Counted from the first letter of the stretch, positions 9,222 through 18,695 are shown. The stretch: 59,406 nt of DNA from Leptospira vanthielii serovar Holland str. Waz Holland = ATCC 700522 (GCF_000332455.1 NZ_AOGY02000081.1:1-59406); one strand, 5' to 3'. The notes: generated by a model from the sequence alone, not told the origin. Numbers and translations are program-made.

Positions 9222-10790
9222 TTATTCCTTGATTTTTAATTGTTTATTTAATAGTAAAACTTTGGTTCTTTCCGAGCTGGATAAATTCCTGAAAGATTCT
9301 TTTATAGTTTGATTATCAAAATCTCCTAGAAGGGTTACAAGAAATTGTGTATCTTCCTTCGAGATTTCTTTTTTTTCTAAAAAGTCGGCCAGGAATACAT
9401 TTCTTTTTTTTCCAAAGTTCTGAACCATTCCTAGAAATTCCTTGGACTGCTTGTTAAACGTATAACGTTTATATCCTAGAAAGGAAAAACCAGCTAAAAC
9501 GGCAAGAAAAACTAAAAGAAAAATGGATGGAGGGTTTGGTAAGTTTGGTTTTGTCGGTAGAGTTTGCGTCTCTCGTTTCTTTTCAGGAAGAACTGAGATT
9601 TCTGGAAATTGAATGGATAATGTTTTATATTGATTTTCTTTCAAAGAGAAATAACTGAACTGAAATGGTGTAAGTTGTAGTTTATTTAACGATTCGATTT
9701 GATAACCGTAAAGGAACTGGACCACCGAATAGAATCCGTATTCTCCCGAGTCTAGTTTTCGAAAGGTTTTGGATCTGTTCTGTGAAATGAGTTGGATTTT
9801 TTGGTCTGATTGCGGGAGAGGAGAAATCCCTTCGTATCCACCCTCCCCTTCAACTGTGACTTCAAAATATGCGGTTTCCTTTTGGTGGACGTTTTTAGGA
9901 AAGTTAGTTAGGTTTAATTTGAAATTTCCAATAGCTCCCGTGAATTCTTTTGGTTTATTTGGGGGAAGGTCAAGGACGGTTACTGTTGCAGGAGTTGTGT
10001 TTACGGTCTCTTGTAGGGAGTTGAATCGTAAACTATCTCCGGAAATGAATTTAGTTTTCCCAATTTGAAACCTTCCTGATTTAATAGCCGTTAAAGCATA
10101 GATTTCTTTATCATATACTAAGGTTTTTTTTAAACGATTGTTTCTTAGAACTTCTGGTTCAATTTGTACGGATACTTGCCTTAAGGTTTCTGATAGAAAA
10201 TAGGGGAAGGAAATGGACTGGTTTGGATCTCTTTCTAAGAAGGGTTGTCTGTATCCATCATAGTAGAGCACGTAGTATCCTACTATTGGTTCCCCTTTAT
10301 AAAAAACAGATTTATTCGTATGAAATGATACTTCAGGAGATTCGTTGGAGGGAGTTTCATCGATTTCTATAGGGAAGGGATTGAAAAATTGGTTTTGGGA
10401 GTGTTTACTCCTTTTGCTGACTTTAAACTGAATGGGCGGAGCTGTATAGGTTTTGTTGTCATATTCAACAGTAATTTCGGGAAGTCTGAATGTCCCTTCT
10501 GATTCTGTATCTACATAAAAGTTTAATATTTGAGACTTTAAAACTTTGAAATTGATAATTTGTGTTTCCGTACCACTGCCAACAAATCGGACGCGAACTC
10601 CATTTTGTTTTAAATTGGTTTGCCGGGCTCGAAAAGTTTTATCGCCATGGGCCTTAACTTCTAGTTTTGCGTGTTCTCCAAGTGAGAACTCATTGGGGAA
10701 AAATTGAAATTCCACATCAGAGGCAATGATCGTAGTAAAAGGAATAAAACAGAAAAGGAGATAGAAACTAAGTTTACCAGAATTTTTCAT
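9222..10790 (-). CDS. batD: BatD-like aerotolerance protein
   Basis: 522 residues from ATG 10790; TTG 10796 is an alternative, both served by the same AAGGAGG about 5-11 bases upstream. There is a signal peptide (LSFYLLFCFIPFTTIIAS), a long beta-rich periplasmic region with BatD-type features (NEFSLGEHAKLEVKAHG; VSFHTNKSVFYKGEPIVGYYVLYYDG; GEGGYEGISPLP), one C-terminal transmembrane helix (PPSIFLLVFLAVLAGFSFLGY) and a cytoplasmic tail of about 75 residues. BatD proteins are anchored envelope proteins of the Bacteroides aerotolerance-type operon. The gene overlaps batBC by about 17 bases and is followed by htpG after three bases. Confidence 0.85.
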   Translation of the reverse strand: MKNSGKLSFYLLFCFIPFTTIIASDVEFQFFPNEFSLGEHAKLEVKAHGDKTFRARQTNLKQNGVRVRFVGSGTETQIINFKVLKSQILNFYVDTESEGTFRLPEITVEYDNKTYTAPPIQFKVSKRSKHSQNQFFNPFPIEIDETPSNESPEVSFHTNKSVFYKGEPIVGYYVLYYDGYRQPFLERDPNQSISFPYFLSETLRQVSVQIEPEVLRNNRLKKTLVYDKEIYALTAIKSGRFQIGKTKFISGDSLRFNSLQETVNTTPATVTVLDLPPNKPKEFTGAIGNFKLNLTNFPKNVHQKETAYFEVTVEGEGGYEGISPLPQSDQKIQLISQNRSKTFRKLDSGEYGFYSVVQFLYGYQIESLNKLQLTPFQFSYFSLKENQYKTLSIQFPEISVLPEKKRETQTLPTKPNLPNPPSIFLLVFLAVLAGFSFLGYKRYTFNKQSKEFLGMVQNFGKKRNVFLADFLEKKEISKEDTQFLVTLLGDFDNQTIKESFRNLSSSERTKVLLLNKQLKIKE

Positions 10791-12405
10791 TATCAAAAGA
10801 ACCTCCTTTTTTATTTTTTAATATACTGTCTTGTGAAAAAGGGTCTAGAATTTTCTCCGCATCAGACTTCTCTTCCTTTTTGTTTTCTTTTTTGTTTTTC
10901 TGTGTGGGTCCTTGCTTCGGTTCATTCTCGTTTGATTTTGGATTTTGCTCTTGGTCTAATTTTTTAGTTAGGTGCTCTATGTTTTTTTTCGCCGCAAGAT
11001 AGTCGGGATCTATTTCTAATGTTTTTGTATAGGATTTTAAGGCATTCTTTTTATCACCTAATTTTGAGTAGATGTTTCCGAGATTAAAATTGGCTTTTGC
11101 TTTTAAGTCGTTGTCTGCTTTGGGATGGGTAAGTATTTTTTCGGAGAGTTCTTTGGCCTCCTTGTACTGTCCCAACTGGTAAGCAGATGCCGATTCATTG
11201 TAAATAAGTTTTGGATTGTCTTTAATATAATCTTTTGCTTTTGCAAATTCCTTTTGGCTTTCATTGAAGTTTTTATTATTATACGATTTAACTCCACGTT
11301 CAATAGAATTTCCTCCTGGATCGAGTTCCCAGGCTTCCAATTTTCCCCAGCTCAAAGAAAGTAATAGTAGAAGGGCCGTATAAATGCCTGCTGGTATTTT
11401 TTGTAAGAACAGATTTAGGATGCGTTCCAAAACTAAGAAGAAAAAAGCAGTAATTAAAAATGGATGGGCTCCATCTTCATTTTTGAAGTGTTCAATAGTT
11501 TGGATTTTCTTTTTTTTGACAGTTTGAATTGTATCTAAAAGAGCATAGGCGCCATCAGCTTTGAAAGAAATATTGTAGTAGGTTCCGTTGTTTTGGTCTG
11601 CTATGGATTTTAATCTTTCTGAATTCATTATTGAAGTAACTAAATTAGGTGCTGTAGGAGAATCTGAAATTCCGGCGTCCATAGTCACATAACCTCCCCT
11701 TCCTGTTCCGGGATCGCGGTATTCGATAAAACCACCCTCTGGTGTTCCAATTCCCCATACGATCACCTCGCCGTCGATAGGTGGTAAGTTCTGGTTTTCG
11801 TGATCTTCACCATCGGAGACTATAATGGTGATTTGGGAGGATATATTATTGTTTTTCTTTCTGATTTTGTTAACTCTTTCGAGTGCTAGAGAAAGATCTG
11901 TTCCTTTAGCACCAACCATTTCTACACCTAGTGCTTGTATGTAATCGGAGACGGCAGTAATGTCAGAAGTTAGGGGGCAAAAGGAAAAGGACTGACCTGC
12001 AAAGACAACGATACCCACACGATTACCTTTTAAGTTCGGAAGGATCCTTAGCGCTAAGTCTTGGAATCTTTTGAGCCGGCTCGGTTTAACGTCAATAGCA
12101 TTCATTGATAAACTCACATCGACAACAAATAAGATGTCTGCGGATTCAAATTCTTTGGTAGATTCCATCTCTGTAGATTTAATTTTAAATAGCGAATAAA
12201 ATGCAAAAATGAGAGAAAGTAGGAAACAAAGAATCCTTACGAGATAAATCTTGGTGTTGCCTGTATATATTCTGTTTTTTAGGTTCGGATGTTCCTCCTT
12301 GTATTTGTTAGCCTTTATATTTATATATAATTTCCATGAGAAAATAATGACCCAAATTGCAATCGAGAATATAGAAACAGTTGTGATAAAGTTTATACTC
12401 ATCAT
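10774..12405 (-). CDS. batB: BatB-BatC fusion: von Willebrand A domain plus TPR
   Basis: 543 residues. Two N-terminal membrane helices (about 8-27 and 52-72) are followed by a VWA domain with the MIDAS motif DVSLS at 96-100 and later GAKGTDLS and VSDGEDHENQ. Two more hydrophobic helices (about 310-360) follow. The C-terminal half then has TPR units (GVKSYNNKNFNESQKEF; KANFNLGNIYSKLGDKKNALKSYTKTLEIDP) and a Lys/Asn/Glu-rich tail. In most bat operons the VWA part (BatB) and the TPR part (BatC) are separate genes; here they are one frame. To my recollection the same fusion is known in L. biflexa. The start ATG 12405 overlaps the batA stop. Confidence 0.85.
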   Translation of the reverse strand: MMSINFITTVSIFSIAIWVIIFSWKLYINIKANKYKEEHPNLKNRIYTGNTKIYLVRILCFLLSLIFAFYSLFKIKSTEMESTKEFESADILFVVDVSLSMNAIDVKPSRLKRFQDLALRILPNLKGNRVGIVVFAGQSFSFCPLTSDITAVSDYIQALGVEMVGAKGTDLSLALERVNKIRKKNNNISSQITIIVSDGEDHENQNLPPIDGEVIVWGIGTPEGGFIEYRDPGTGRGGYVTMDAGISDSPTAPNLVTSIMNSERLKSIADQNNGTYYNISFKADGAYALLDTIQTVKKKKIQTIEHFKNEDGAHPFLITAFFFLVLERILNLFLQKIPAGIYTALLLLLSLSWGKLEAWELDPGGNSIERGVKSYNNKNFNESQKEFAKAKDYIKDNPKLIYNESASAYQLGQYKEAKELSEKILTHPKADNDLKAKANFNLGNIYSKLGDKKNALKSYTKTLEIDPDYLAAKKNIEHLTKKLDQEQNPKSNENEPKQGPTQKNKKENKKEEKSDAEKILDPFSQDSILKNKKGGSFDNEKFW

Positions 12406-13355
12406 AGTTTTTCCGTAAGTGGGTAGATTGTAAGTGCAGCTACAACTCCGAGCAGTGCGAAAAAAGCAAATACTGCAGAGGGGAAATATGTTTCGAGAAT
12501 TTCTATTGGTTTGGATGGAAGTTCGACAGTCTCCAATCCATTAATCTCATTTAGAACTTCTTGTAATACTTCTGGAGATTCTGCACGAAAAAACCTTCCA
12601 CTTGTACTTTGCGAAATGGTTTCCAATGATTCGTAATTGACTTCGTATTGGCCTTGTTCTTTCCCAATCCCTATACAATAGACTTTGATTCCAAAGGCTT
12701 TGGCAGCGTACGAAGCAGTTTCTGGATCTAATTTCCCTGTGTTGGATACACCGTCAGTGAGAAGTATAATGACTTTTGATTTTGCTGTGGAATCTTTGAG
12801 TCGGTATGTGGATAAAACAAGCGCATCCCCAACGGCGGTTCCTTGTTCGCTGATATCTTCATCGGATGTATCTGTGATCAGTTCGTCTAACGCATATCTG
12901 TCGTTTGACAAAGGAGATTGGAGATATGCAGCTCCCGCAAATAATACAATGCCAATTCGATCATACAGACGTTTTTGAATGAACTCTCTGAGTAGCTCTT
13001 TCGATACGGTAAGTCTATTTTTAGGTAAAAAATCATAAGAATTGACCATCGAACCTGATATATCTAAGGCAATCATGATATCTATTCCATTTGTAATGTC
13101 AGGTGTTAGTTTGTATTTTTTTCCTGGCCCCGCTGCGGCAAGTATGAGAAATATACCCGCTACATAAATGAGTGCTTCGGATAATTTTAAGAAGAGGATC
13201 CGAAGTTTTATATAAAAATTTGTCTCTGGTGGCTGAAATCTGTCAGACTGAATGAGTAAGATAACGCCGAGAGGTTTTTTTCTCCATTGGTAGATCCCAA
13301 GTAACAAAAAAGGAAAAATCAACAATAAAAGATAAGGTCTTTGGAACTGGTCCAT
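12402..13355 (-). CDS. batA: BatA-like von Willebrand A membrane protein
   Basis: 317 residues from ATG 13355, just after the upstream stop; a TTG 13391 start would run back into the preceding gene. The layout is two N-terminal membrane helices (PYLLLLIFPFLLLGIYQW; EALIYVAGIFLILAAAG), a VWA domain with MIDAS motif DISGS and ILLTDGVSNTG, and one C-terminal helix (AVFAFFALLGVVAALTIYPL). This is the standard BatA arrangement: a metal-ion-dependent adhesion fold held at the inner-membrane face. The stop overlaps the batBC start (ATGA), consistent with coupled translation of the two VWA partners. Confidence 0.88.
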   Translation of the reverse strand: MDQFQRPYLLLLIFPFLLLGIYQWRKKPLGVILLIQSDRFQPPETNFYIKLRILFLKLSEALIYVAGIFLILAAAGPGKKYKLTPDITNGIDIMIALDISGSMVNSYDFLPKNRLTVSKELLREFIQKRLYDRIGIVLFAGAAYLQSPLSNDRYALDELITDTSDEDISEQGTAVGDALVLSTYRLKDSTAKSKVIILLTDGVSNTGKLDPETASYAAKAFGIKVYCIGIGKEQGQYEVNYESLETISQSTSGRFFRAESPEVLQEVLNEINGLETVELPSKPIEILETYFPSAVFAFFALLGVVAALTIYPLTEKL

Positions 13356-13357
13356 AT

Positions 13358-14197
13358 TTATAATGCAAAATCCCTTTTGATTTTTTCCCAAATAGAGTTT
13401 GCATCCTCTTTGTTAAGTTCAGTTTGGTTGTAATCATACTTTGTCTTTCTGAAGTAAATTCGTAATTCCCGAAGAATAGAATCTTCGATATGGGTTCTAT
13501 CGAAGAGTTCTGCTAGAAATTCGGAATCTGTTTTTCCTCGTAAGTCTCTTTCTAATTTTTGTGAGTATACTTCTTTTAGGTATTCGCTTATTTTGAATGC
13601 CAGCTCTTTTTCCGAAATTAGTTCCGATTGCAGATAGGTTTGTATATTATGGAGACGTTTGGTTGTTTCCTCCAATACTGGTTGTTTTTCCCAAATAGCA
13701 TCCATTACCTTGGGTTTAGATTTCCAGTATATGTATATAGCATACAACAAATAAACATTGATTGCCGTAATCAAAAGGATAATGAATAAACGAAAGAAAT
13801 ACGGTCCCGAAAAATTCATAGGAGGTTCGATATCTTCAATATCAGCCTCAGAGCCAAGAAGTTGTGACTTAACTTTGATTGTGTTTGTGGATTTGATTAG
13901 TTCTTTATTTTTGATCCAGCTGACAGGTATTATGTAGCTTCCTGGTTTGAAGAATATTATGGATGCTTTTAGTTTTGTTTCTTCTTTTGCTATGTTAAAT
14001 ATTTTATAAGAAGGCATTGTATCATCTTCGTAGATATCTCCTTCCAATAAATCTAAATTGGATTCATCAGGTTCTGTCAGTTCTATTTGGTAATGGATGG
14101 TATCCCCTACATAAATATCAGTTTCTAAAACGATTTCCTTTGGCTGCGCAAATACAGAAACATAGGATATTAGAAATGTTGCGATGTACTTAGCCAT
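13358..14197 (-). CDS. Bat-operon membrane protein with BatD-like N-terminal domain
   Basis: 279 residues: a signal peptide (IATFLISYVSVFAQ), a beta-rich extracytoplasmic domain with a short BatD-like start (VLETDIYVGDTIHYQIELTEP), one membrane helix (PYFFRLFIILLITAINVYLLYAIYIYW) and a cytoplasmic helical domain (LAFKISEYLKEVYSQKLERDLRGKTDSEFLAEL) of the kind often placed between the DUF58 and BatA genes (DUF4381-like). It overlaps the DUF58 gene by eight bases. The role is inferred from operon position: an accessory of the MoxR/Bat complex. No enzymatic motif was seen. Confidence 0.7.
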   Translation of the reverse strand: MAKYIATFLISYVSVFAQPKEIVLETDIYVGDTIHYQIELTEPDESNLDLLEGDIYEDDTMPSYKIFNIAKEETKLKASIIFFKPGSYIIPVSWIKNKELIKSTNTIKVKSQLLGSEADIEDIEPPMNFSGPYFFRLFIILLITAINVYLLYAIYIYWKSKPKVMDAIWEKQPVLEETTKRLHNIQTYLQSELISEKELAFKISEYLKEVYSQKLERDLRGKTDSEFLAELFDRTHIEDSILRELRIYFRKTKYDYNQTELNKEDANSIWEKIKRDFAL

Positions 14198-15008
14198 TTT
14201 TTTTGATTTTGAATAGAGGTAAAATCTGAGTTGAAAGTTTTGTGTTTGGATTGATTTGCACTAAATTAACACCAAAGAATGCCTTCGCTGCTTTTAAATC
14301 TTTGGAATATGCACTTTCTGAACTACGGAAGCTGATTTTTTCTTCCGAGATTTCTCGGAACATTCGAAGCCAAAATGGATATTGTAGGATATCCAATTCG
14401 TCTTCTATCCAAATACCAATCGGCTCCCAAACTTTGAATGGTTTGTTTGATTTTGTATAGTTCGCGAACTGGTTAAAATCAGAGATCCAGTAACTGGTTG
14501 CAAATTTTGGATAAAGTCTAAATGCAAATTGATATGCTTCTGAATAGTTGGTTCCATCACCTTTGGTTTGTTTTGTGATGTTGGTAAATGTAAAAAAAAC
14601 TTCGGTTTCAGTCCGTAACCATTTACCTGGAGATTTTTGATTGTCGGAAAAACTGATCAGTAGAACCCGATTCCCCATTTTTACATGGAATAATGATAAA
14701 AAAAGAGCCATTTGAAATGCAGTATTTTTTTTTAAACCACTGAGCGATTCACTTATATCGTAAAAGATAATTATCGAAGCGTCGCGCTCTTCATAGAATT
14801 CTTTTGTATGTAACTCACCAGTTCTCGATGTTACATTCCAATCAATATAACGTATGTCATCGCCGTAGTGATAATTTCTTACTTCTTTGAAATCAAGCCC
14901 CCTTCCACGTTCTGACATTGCCAAAAATCCTTGCCTTGTGGAAGAAAACTTCTTTTTTGTTTCCCATTGTAAAACTTGAAGTAAACGTTTTAACTCTGGA
15001 GATAACAT
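14190..15008 (-). CDS. DUF58 domain protein
   Basis: 272 residues with the DUF58 core: GLDFKEVRNYHYGDDIRYIDWNVTSRTGELHTKEFYEERD, followed by a VWA-like segment (IIIFYDISESLSG). DUF58 proteins are nearly always encoded next to MoxR ATPases and Bat proteins and are thought to act as VWA-type partners or clients of MoxR. There is no signal peptide. ATG 15008 immediately follows the moxR stop at 15009, and the 3' end overlaps the next gene by eight bases. Confidence 0.88.
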   Translation of the reverse strand: MLSPELKRLLQVLQWETKKKFSSTRQGFLAMSERGRGLDFKEVRNYHYGDDIRYIDWNVTSRTGELHTKEFYEERDASIIIFYDISESLSGLKKNTAFQMALFLSLFHVKMGNRVLLISFSDNQKSPGKWLRTETEVFFTFTNITKQTKGDGTNYSEAYQFAFRLYPKFATSYWISDFNQFANYTKSNKPFKVWEPIGIWIEDELDILQYPFWLRMFREISEEKISFRSSESAYSKDLKAAKAFFGVNLVQINPNTKLSTQILPLFKIKKNG

Positions 15009-15989
15009 TTAGGGGACTTCCGTTACAGATAGGATTCGTTTAATAATTGAATCTGTGCTGATATCCTCGCTAATTGCATCGATTGTTAGGTGGAGTCGAT
15101 GTTTTACAATTTCCGAGAAAAAACGTTGAATATCTTCCGGGATCACAAAGTCACGCCCTTCTAACAATGCATTGATTCTGCTGACTTTTAGCATGGCAAG
15201 ACTGGCTCTTGGGCTTACGCCATGGTGAATGAAATTTTTCAACTCATTATCGGTTGTGGTCTCTGGTCTTGTGTTTCTTGTAAGATTTACAATATAGTTT
15301 TGTAGTTTAGGTTCGATAAATACTCGGTTTGAAATTTCTGAAATTTTTTGGATGTCTTTTGGGTGGATGGTCTTTTTAGGTTTTTTCTTTATGAAGTCTA
15401 AGTTGCCATGTTGGTGTAAAATAGCCACTTCATCGTCAAAGGATGGATAGGTGACGGTAACTTTAAATAAAAATCGATCCAACTGTGCTTCTGGGAGAGG
15501 ATAGGTCCCTTCTTGGTCGATTGGGTTCTGAGTTGCTATGACAAAAAATGGTGGTTCTAGGTCAAAAGTTTGATCGGCGATAGACACTTGTCTTTCTTCC
15601 ATACATTGTAGTAAAGCTGATTGAACCTTCGCAGGTGCTCTATTGATTTCATCAGCTAACAAAACATTGGTGAAGATGGGGCCTTTTCGGATCTCAAAGG
15701 AAGATGTTTTGGGATTAAAAATATTTGTACCAGTCAGGTCTGCGGGTAACAGGTCTGGGGTGAACTGAACTCTTGAAAATTTAGCATCTATGATGGAAGC
15801 TAAATTTTTAGCAACGAGTGTTTTAGCAAGTCCAGGCATTCCTTCGAGTAATACATGCCCATTGGCAACGAGACCAACAAAAAGGGATTGGATCACATTG
15901 TCCATCCCTGAGATTGATTCGGATAACTCCGACCGAAGTAGTTTTACTTGGTCGGATATTTCTGTAATTTGTTCTTTATTTATTTGCAT
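15009..15989 (-). CDS. moxR: MoxR-family AAA+ ATPase
   Basis: 326 residues. Walker A is GMPGLAKT (about 55-62), Walker B VLLADEINRAPAKVQSALLQCMEE, sensor 1 FVIATQNPIDQEGTYPLPEAQLDRF, and a C-terminal lid with GVSPRASLAMLKVSRINALLEGR. All MoxR hallmarks are present. MoxR ATPases act as chaperone-like ATPases that use VWA proteins as adaptors; here the DUF58, BatA and BatB proteins follow in the same operon. ATG 15989 overlaps the end of the upstream MORN lipoprotein by ten bases. Confidence 0.93.
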   Translation of the reverse strand: MQINKEQITEISDQVKLLRSELSESISGMDNVIQSLFVGLVANGHVLLEGMPGLAKTLVAKNLASIIDAKFSRVQFTPDLLPADLTGTNIFNPKTSSFEIRKGPIFTNVLLADEINRAPAKVQSALLQCMEERQVSIADQTFDLEPPFFVIATQNPIDQEGTYPLPEAQLDRFLFKVTVTYPSFDDEVAILHQHGNLDFIKKKPKKTIHPKDIQKISEISNRVFIEPKLQNYIVNLTRNTRPETTTDNELKNFIHHGVSPRASLAMLKVSRINALLEGRDFVIPEDIQRFFSEIVKHRLHLTIDAISEDISTDSIIKRILSVTEVP

Positions 15990-17299
15990 TGTGATGGAGT
16001 CATTTTTGGCATTGGTTTATCAATCATATAGTATTCTGTTTTGCCTCCAATGGTCCAACATCCCATCTTTCTTCCTTGAGGTTCCACAGGTCCTTTTCCT
16101 AACTCTCTTCCATCTTCTGAATATTCAGTGGCATCTTCAGTCGAACGAATCACCATTCTTTTTTTTCCAGATGGATAGAAGTAAGTATAGGGTATACTTG
16201 GTTTGTAATTGAGTTTAAGGTCTTGAGTTTCTTCGTCAATTTTTACGAGTGAAAAGAATAGCTTCCCTTCTCCAAGAATTTTTCCGGTATTGTCATATAC
16301 TTTAGCAGATTCTAACATACTTTCGTTTGCCATATTACCTTGGTATCCGATCTGTCCATTTTTATAGTAGAACTTCCATTCTCCGGTTCTCGTATGTTTT
16401 CTAGGTCCAGTTCCAAATATTTTTCCGTCGGCATAATATTCTTTCCAAATTCCAGTTCTTTCATACTTAATGTCTAAGTTTTCTGAATTTTCTTTTTTGG
16501 AATAAGTTCCCTCTGCCAAAATGTTCCCTTTGGGTCCAAACATCTTCCATAAACCGGAACGAACGTCTGACACATAAGATCCTTGGGATTCCACTGCACC
16601 GTCTTTGTAATAATTAATTTCTTGTCCGTTCTTTAAACCATTGTTATAGGAAACTTTCGTTTTGATTCCATTTCCATCGGCTCCCACAAAATGGTAGTTC
16701 CATTCACCATCTTCTTCGTTGTCTTTAAAAGATCCCTTTTCGACCCACTCACCTTTGTTATTCTTTCGATAGTAAGGCCCATTCTTTTTATCATCCACAT
16801 AAGTTGTTTCTGATGTCACATTTCCTTGTTTGTCGAAAGTCTTTGCAATTCCTTCTTTTTTCCCATCGACCCAAGGAGTTTCGGCAAGAAATTTTTGTGG
16901 GCTTTCAGGATCTGGTTTTTTCCAAATTCCTGTTTTTTTGCCATCTACATACTCCCCCACTTGGTCCAAAGTGGATTTGTATTTTGGATTTTCGGCAGTG
17001 GAGCCGGGTTGTTCGAACTGAATGTATTCTTCCCAGGCTCCCTGTTTCGGTAGTGATTTTATTTTAGCAGGAGCGAACTTTGCGACTTGATCTTCTGAAC
17101 ATCTGGCTCCGCCGCATTCCGCTTTTACTTCTCCAACAGCGCGAATTCCTCCAGAGTTTTTGAAACGTTCTGTCCTGATCCATTTTCCTTTGGAAAATTT
17201 AAGTTCAAACTCTTGGTCGCCTGACCCGTCTTTTATGGAGGCACCGGAACATTGGATGACCAGTGTTGTGATGAGTAAGTAAAGAAGTTTTGGTTTCAT
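15980..17299 (-). CDS. MORN_2-repeat lipoprotein
   Basis: 439 residues. The N-terminus MKPKLLYLLITTLVIQCSGAS ends in a spirochaetal lipobox with Cys17, so it is probably a lipoprotein. The rest is a chain of MORN_2/YwqK-type units with the pattern DGKKxGxWKxxxxxGxxxxET (for example YVDGKKTGIWKKPDPES; YNNGLKNGQEINYYKDGAVESQGSYVSDVRSGLWKMFGPKG). Such repeats form extended beta-sheets; their role in lipoproteins is unknown. The start overlaps the stop of the upstream thioesterase gene (ATGA at 17296-17299), and the end overlaps moxR, so it may be co-transcribed with the bat cluster. Confidence 0.82.
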   Translation of the reverse strand: MKPKLLYLLITTLVIQCSGASIKDGSGDQEFELKFSKGKWIRTERFKNSGGIRAVGEVKAECGGARCSEDQVAKFAPAKIKSLPKQGAWEEYIQFEQPGSTAENPKYKSTLDQVGEYVDGKKTGIWKKPDPESPQKFLAETPWVDGKKEGIAKTFDKQGNVTSETTYVDDKKNGPYYRKNNKGEWVEKGSFKDNEEDGEWNYHFVGADGNGIKTKVSYNNGLKNGQEINYYKDGAVESQGSYVSDVRSGLWKMFGPKGNILAEGTYSKKENSENLDIKYERTGIWKEYYADGKIFGTGPRKHTRTGEWKFYYKNGQIGYQGNMANESMLESAKVYDNTGKILGEGKLFFSLVKIDEETQDLKLNYKPSIPYTYFYPSGKKRMVIRSTEDATEYSEDGRELGKGPVEPQGRKMGCWTIGGKTEYYMIDKPMPKMTPSQCK

Positions 17300-17838
17300 G
17301 TTTCTATCCTATCAAAGAGATGTGCGCGTTTCAATTTATTTACCGAAAGCAATTCATTCGCAATCGCTATTTTTCCTCCGGTTAGTTTATCCGAAAAAAA
17401 ACGTGGAGGCAAAATATGAAAGGCACCCTCCCCTTTTACATAAAGAATTTCTCCATCGAGTGATGTGAGTTCACATTCCAAAAGCACTTTACGTTTTGCT
17501 TTTTTAATTGGCCATGCACGAATCAGTAATTCTTTTTCAACAGGTGTAGCTTTATGGAATTTGAAACTCATTGTATCTGTCATGACAATATAACCTAAAT
17601 GAAAACATAGTCCTCCCATGGCTTCATCCAATACAGTCGAAAGAATTCCTCCATGCACAAAGCCGGGAGCTCCGTTATACATTTTTTTGAAACTATAAGT
17701 AAAATTTACCTCTCCGGTTTCATCATGAAAAGTGAAGTCCGCAACAAGTCCTAATGGGTTTTCTTTCCCACATCCAAAACATGTGTCGTGATGGATTTCA
17801 TAGCCATGTTTGGAGGGATTTTCTATTGGTTGATTCAT
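17296..17838 (-). CDS. PaaI-type hotdog thioesterase
   Basis: 180 residues with the 4HBT hotdog core: CFGCGKENPLGLVADFTF, then GAPGFVHGGILSTVLDEAMGG, where HGG(I/L)xxxLDE is the PaaI/YbgC-like active-site helix. It probably hydrolyses an acyl-CoA in the cytoplasm; the substrate cannot be read from sequence. Two Cys near the N-terminus (CFGC) are typical of one branch of the family. ATG 17838 lies 17 bases after the hydrolase gene's stop, and the 3' end is coupled to the MORN lipoprotein. Confidence 0.85.
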   Translation of the reverse strand: MNQPIENPSKHGYEIHHDTCFGCGKENPLGLVADFTFHDETGEVNFTYSFKKMYNGAPGFVHGGILSTVLDEAMGGLCFHLGYIVMTDTMSFKFHKATPVEKELLIRAWPIKKAKRKVLLECELTSLDGEILYVKGEGAFHILPPRFFSDKLTGGKIAIANELLSVNKLKRAHLFDRIET

Positions 17839-17855
17839 TCAATGTCCTTAATTTT

Positions 17856-18695
17856 TTATTTTTCTAAAAATTCTATAATGGCAGAGGAAACTTCTTCAGG
17901 AGAATCCATATGTAAATGATGGCCACCTGGCAAAATCACTTGCGTTAGGAATTTCACTGCATCTTTTCGATGTTTGTATTTTTCGGCGATAGGAAATCCC
18001 GATTTGTCGCCTAAGATTAGTAATGTTGGGCATTCGATTCGGTTACAAAATGAAACAATTTGTTCTTCTGTATAACGGAAAAAAGAATTATAATGAAGCC
18101 GTAAATCTCTTCTTGGTTTTAATCCTTTCGAAGTTTTTTCAATCCCTCGTTCCATTAGAATTTCTGCGGATTCTTTTTTCATATCGCCTGCACGCATTCG
18201 CACGCCGATAGCTGATTCCATGTCAGGGAAAAATGTTTCTTTTTTCCCTCTAGGGTGTAATATTTGTTTGATAGCCTCTGTAAGTATATCTGGTGCTGAT
18301 TCCGAAAGATTAGTGAGAGGACCCAGTGATTCGATTAAAACGAGTTTTTTGATTTTTAAAAGATTGGTTCCTGCAACTAACGTTGAGACTGCGGCACCCA
18401 TAGAATGTGCCATTAAAATAAAATCTTCTAACCCAAGTGCTTGTGCTATTGATACAACTTCAAGAGCGTATTCAGCAAAATAGTAAACTGTATTCTCAGG
18501 TTTGTGACTAGATTTTCCGTGCCCAGGGAAGTCGATAGAAATGAAACGGTATTCTGGGAAAAACATTGCTAGAGGTGCAAAACTATTGGCATTGTCTAAC
18601 CAACCATGGAAGGCAAGGATAGGTATTCCCTGTGGATTCCCCCACTCAACCCCCTCTATGGAGTGGAATTTTGTGTGAATCGAAATCGGCAACAT
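17856..18695 (-). CDS. Alpha/beta hydrolase
   Basis: 279 residues of the alpha/beta hydrolase fold: oxyanion-hole motif HGWLDNANSF near residue 30, nucleophile elbow AHSMGAA with the serine at about residue 96, a late LLILGDKSGFP strand with the probable acid, and the catalytic His in GGHHLHMDSPE. The helical insert after the nucleophile resembles the serine hydrolase-like (SERHL/MEST) group. There is no signal peptide. Substrate unknown. It heads the small minus-strand cluster continuing to the thioesterase. Confidence 0.85.
   Translation of the reverse strand: MLPISIHTKFHSIEGVEWGNPQGIPILAFHGWLDNANSFAPLAMFFPEYRFISIDFPGHGKSSHKPENTVYYFAEYALEVVSIAQALGLEDFILMAHSMGAAVSTLVAGTNLLKIKKLVLIESLGPLTNLSESAPDILTEAIKQILHPRGKKETFFPDMESAIGVRMRAGDMKKESAEILMERGIEKTSKGLKPRRDLRLHYNSFFRYTEEQIVSFCNRIECPTLLILGDKSGFPIAEKYKHRKDAVKFLTQVILPGGHHLHMDSPEEVSSAIIEFLEK

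Noticed and set aside
10704..10967. Plus-strand ORF across the batD/batBC junction
   Set aside because: Antisense to the signal peptide and the Lys-rich BatC tail; no homology-like motifs.
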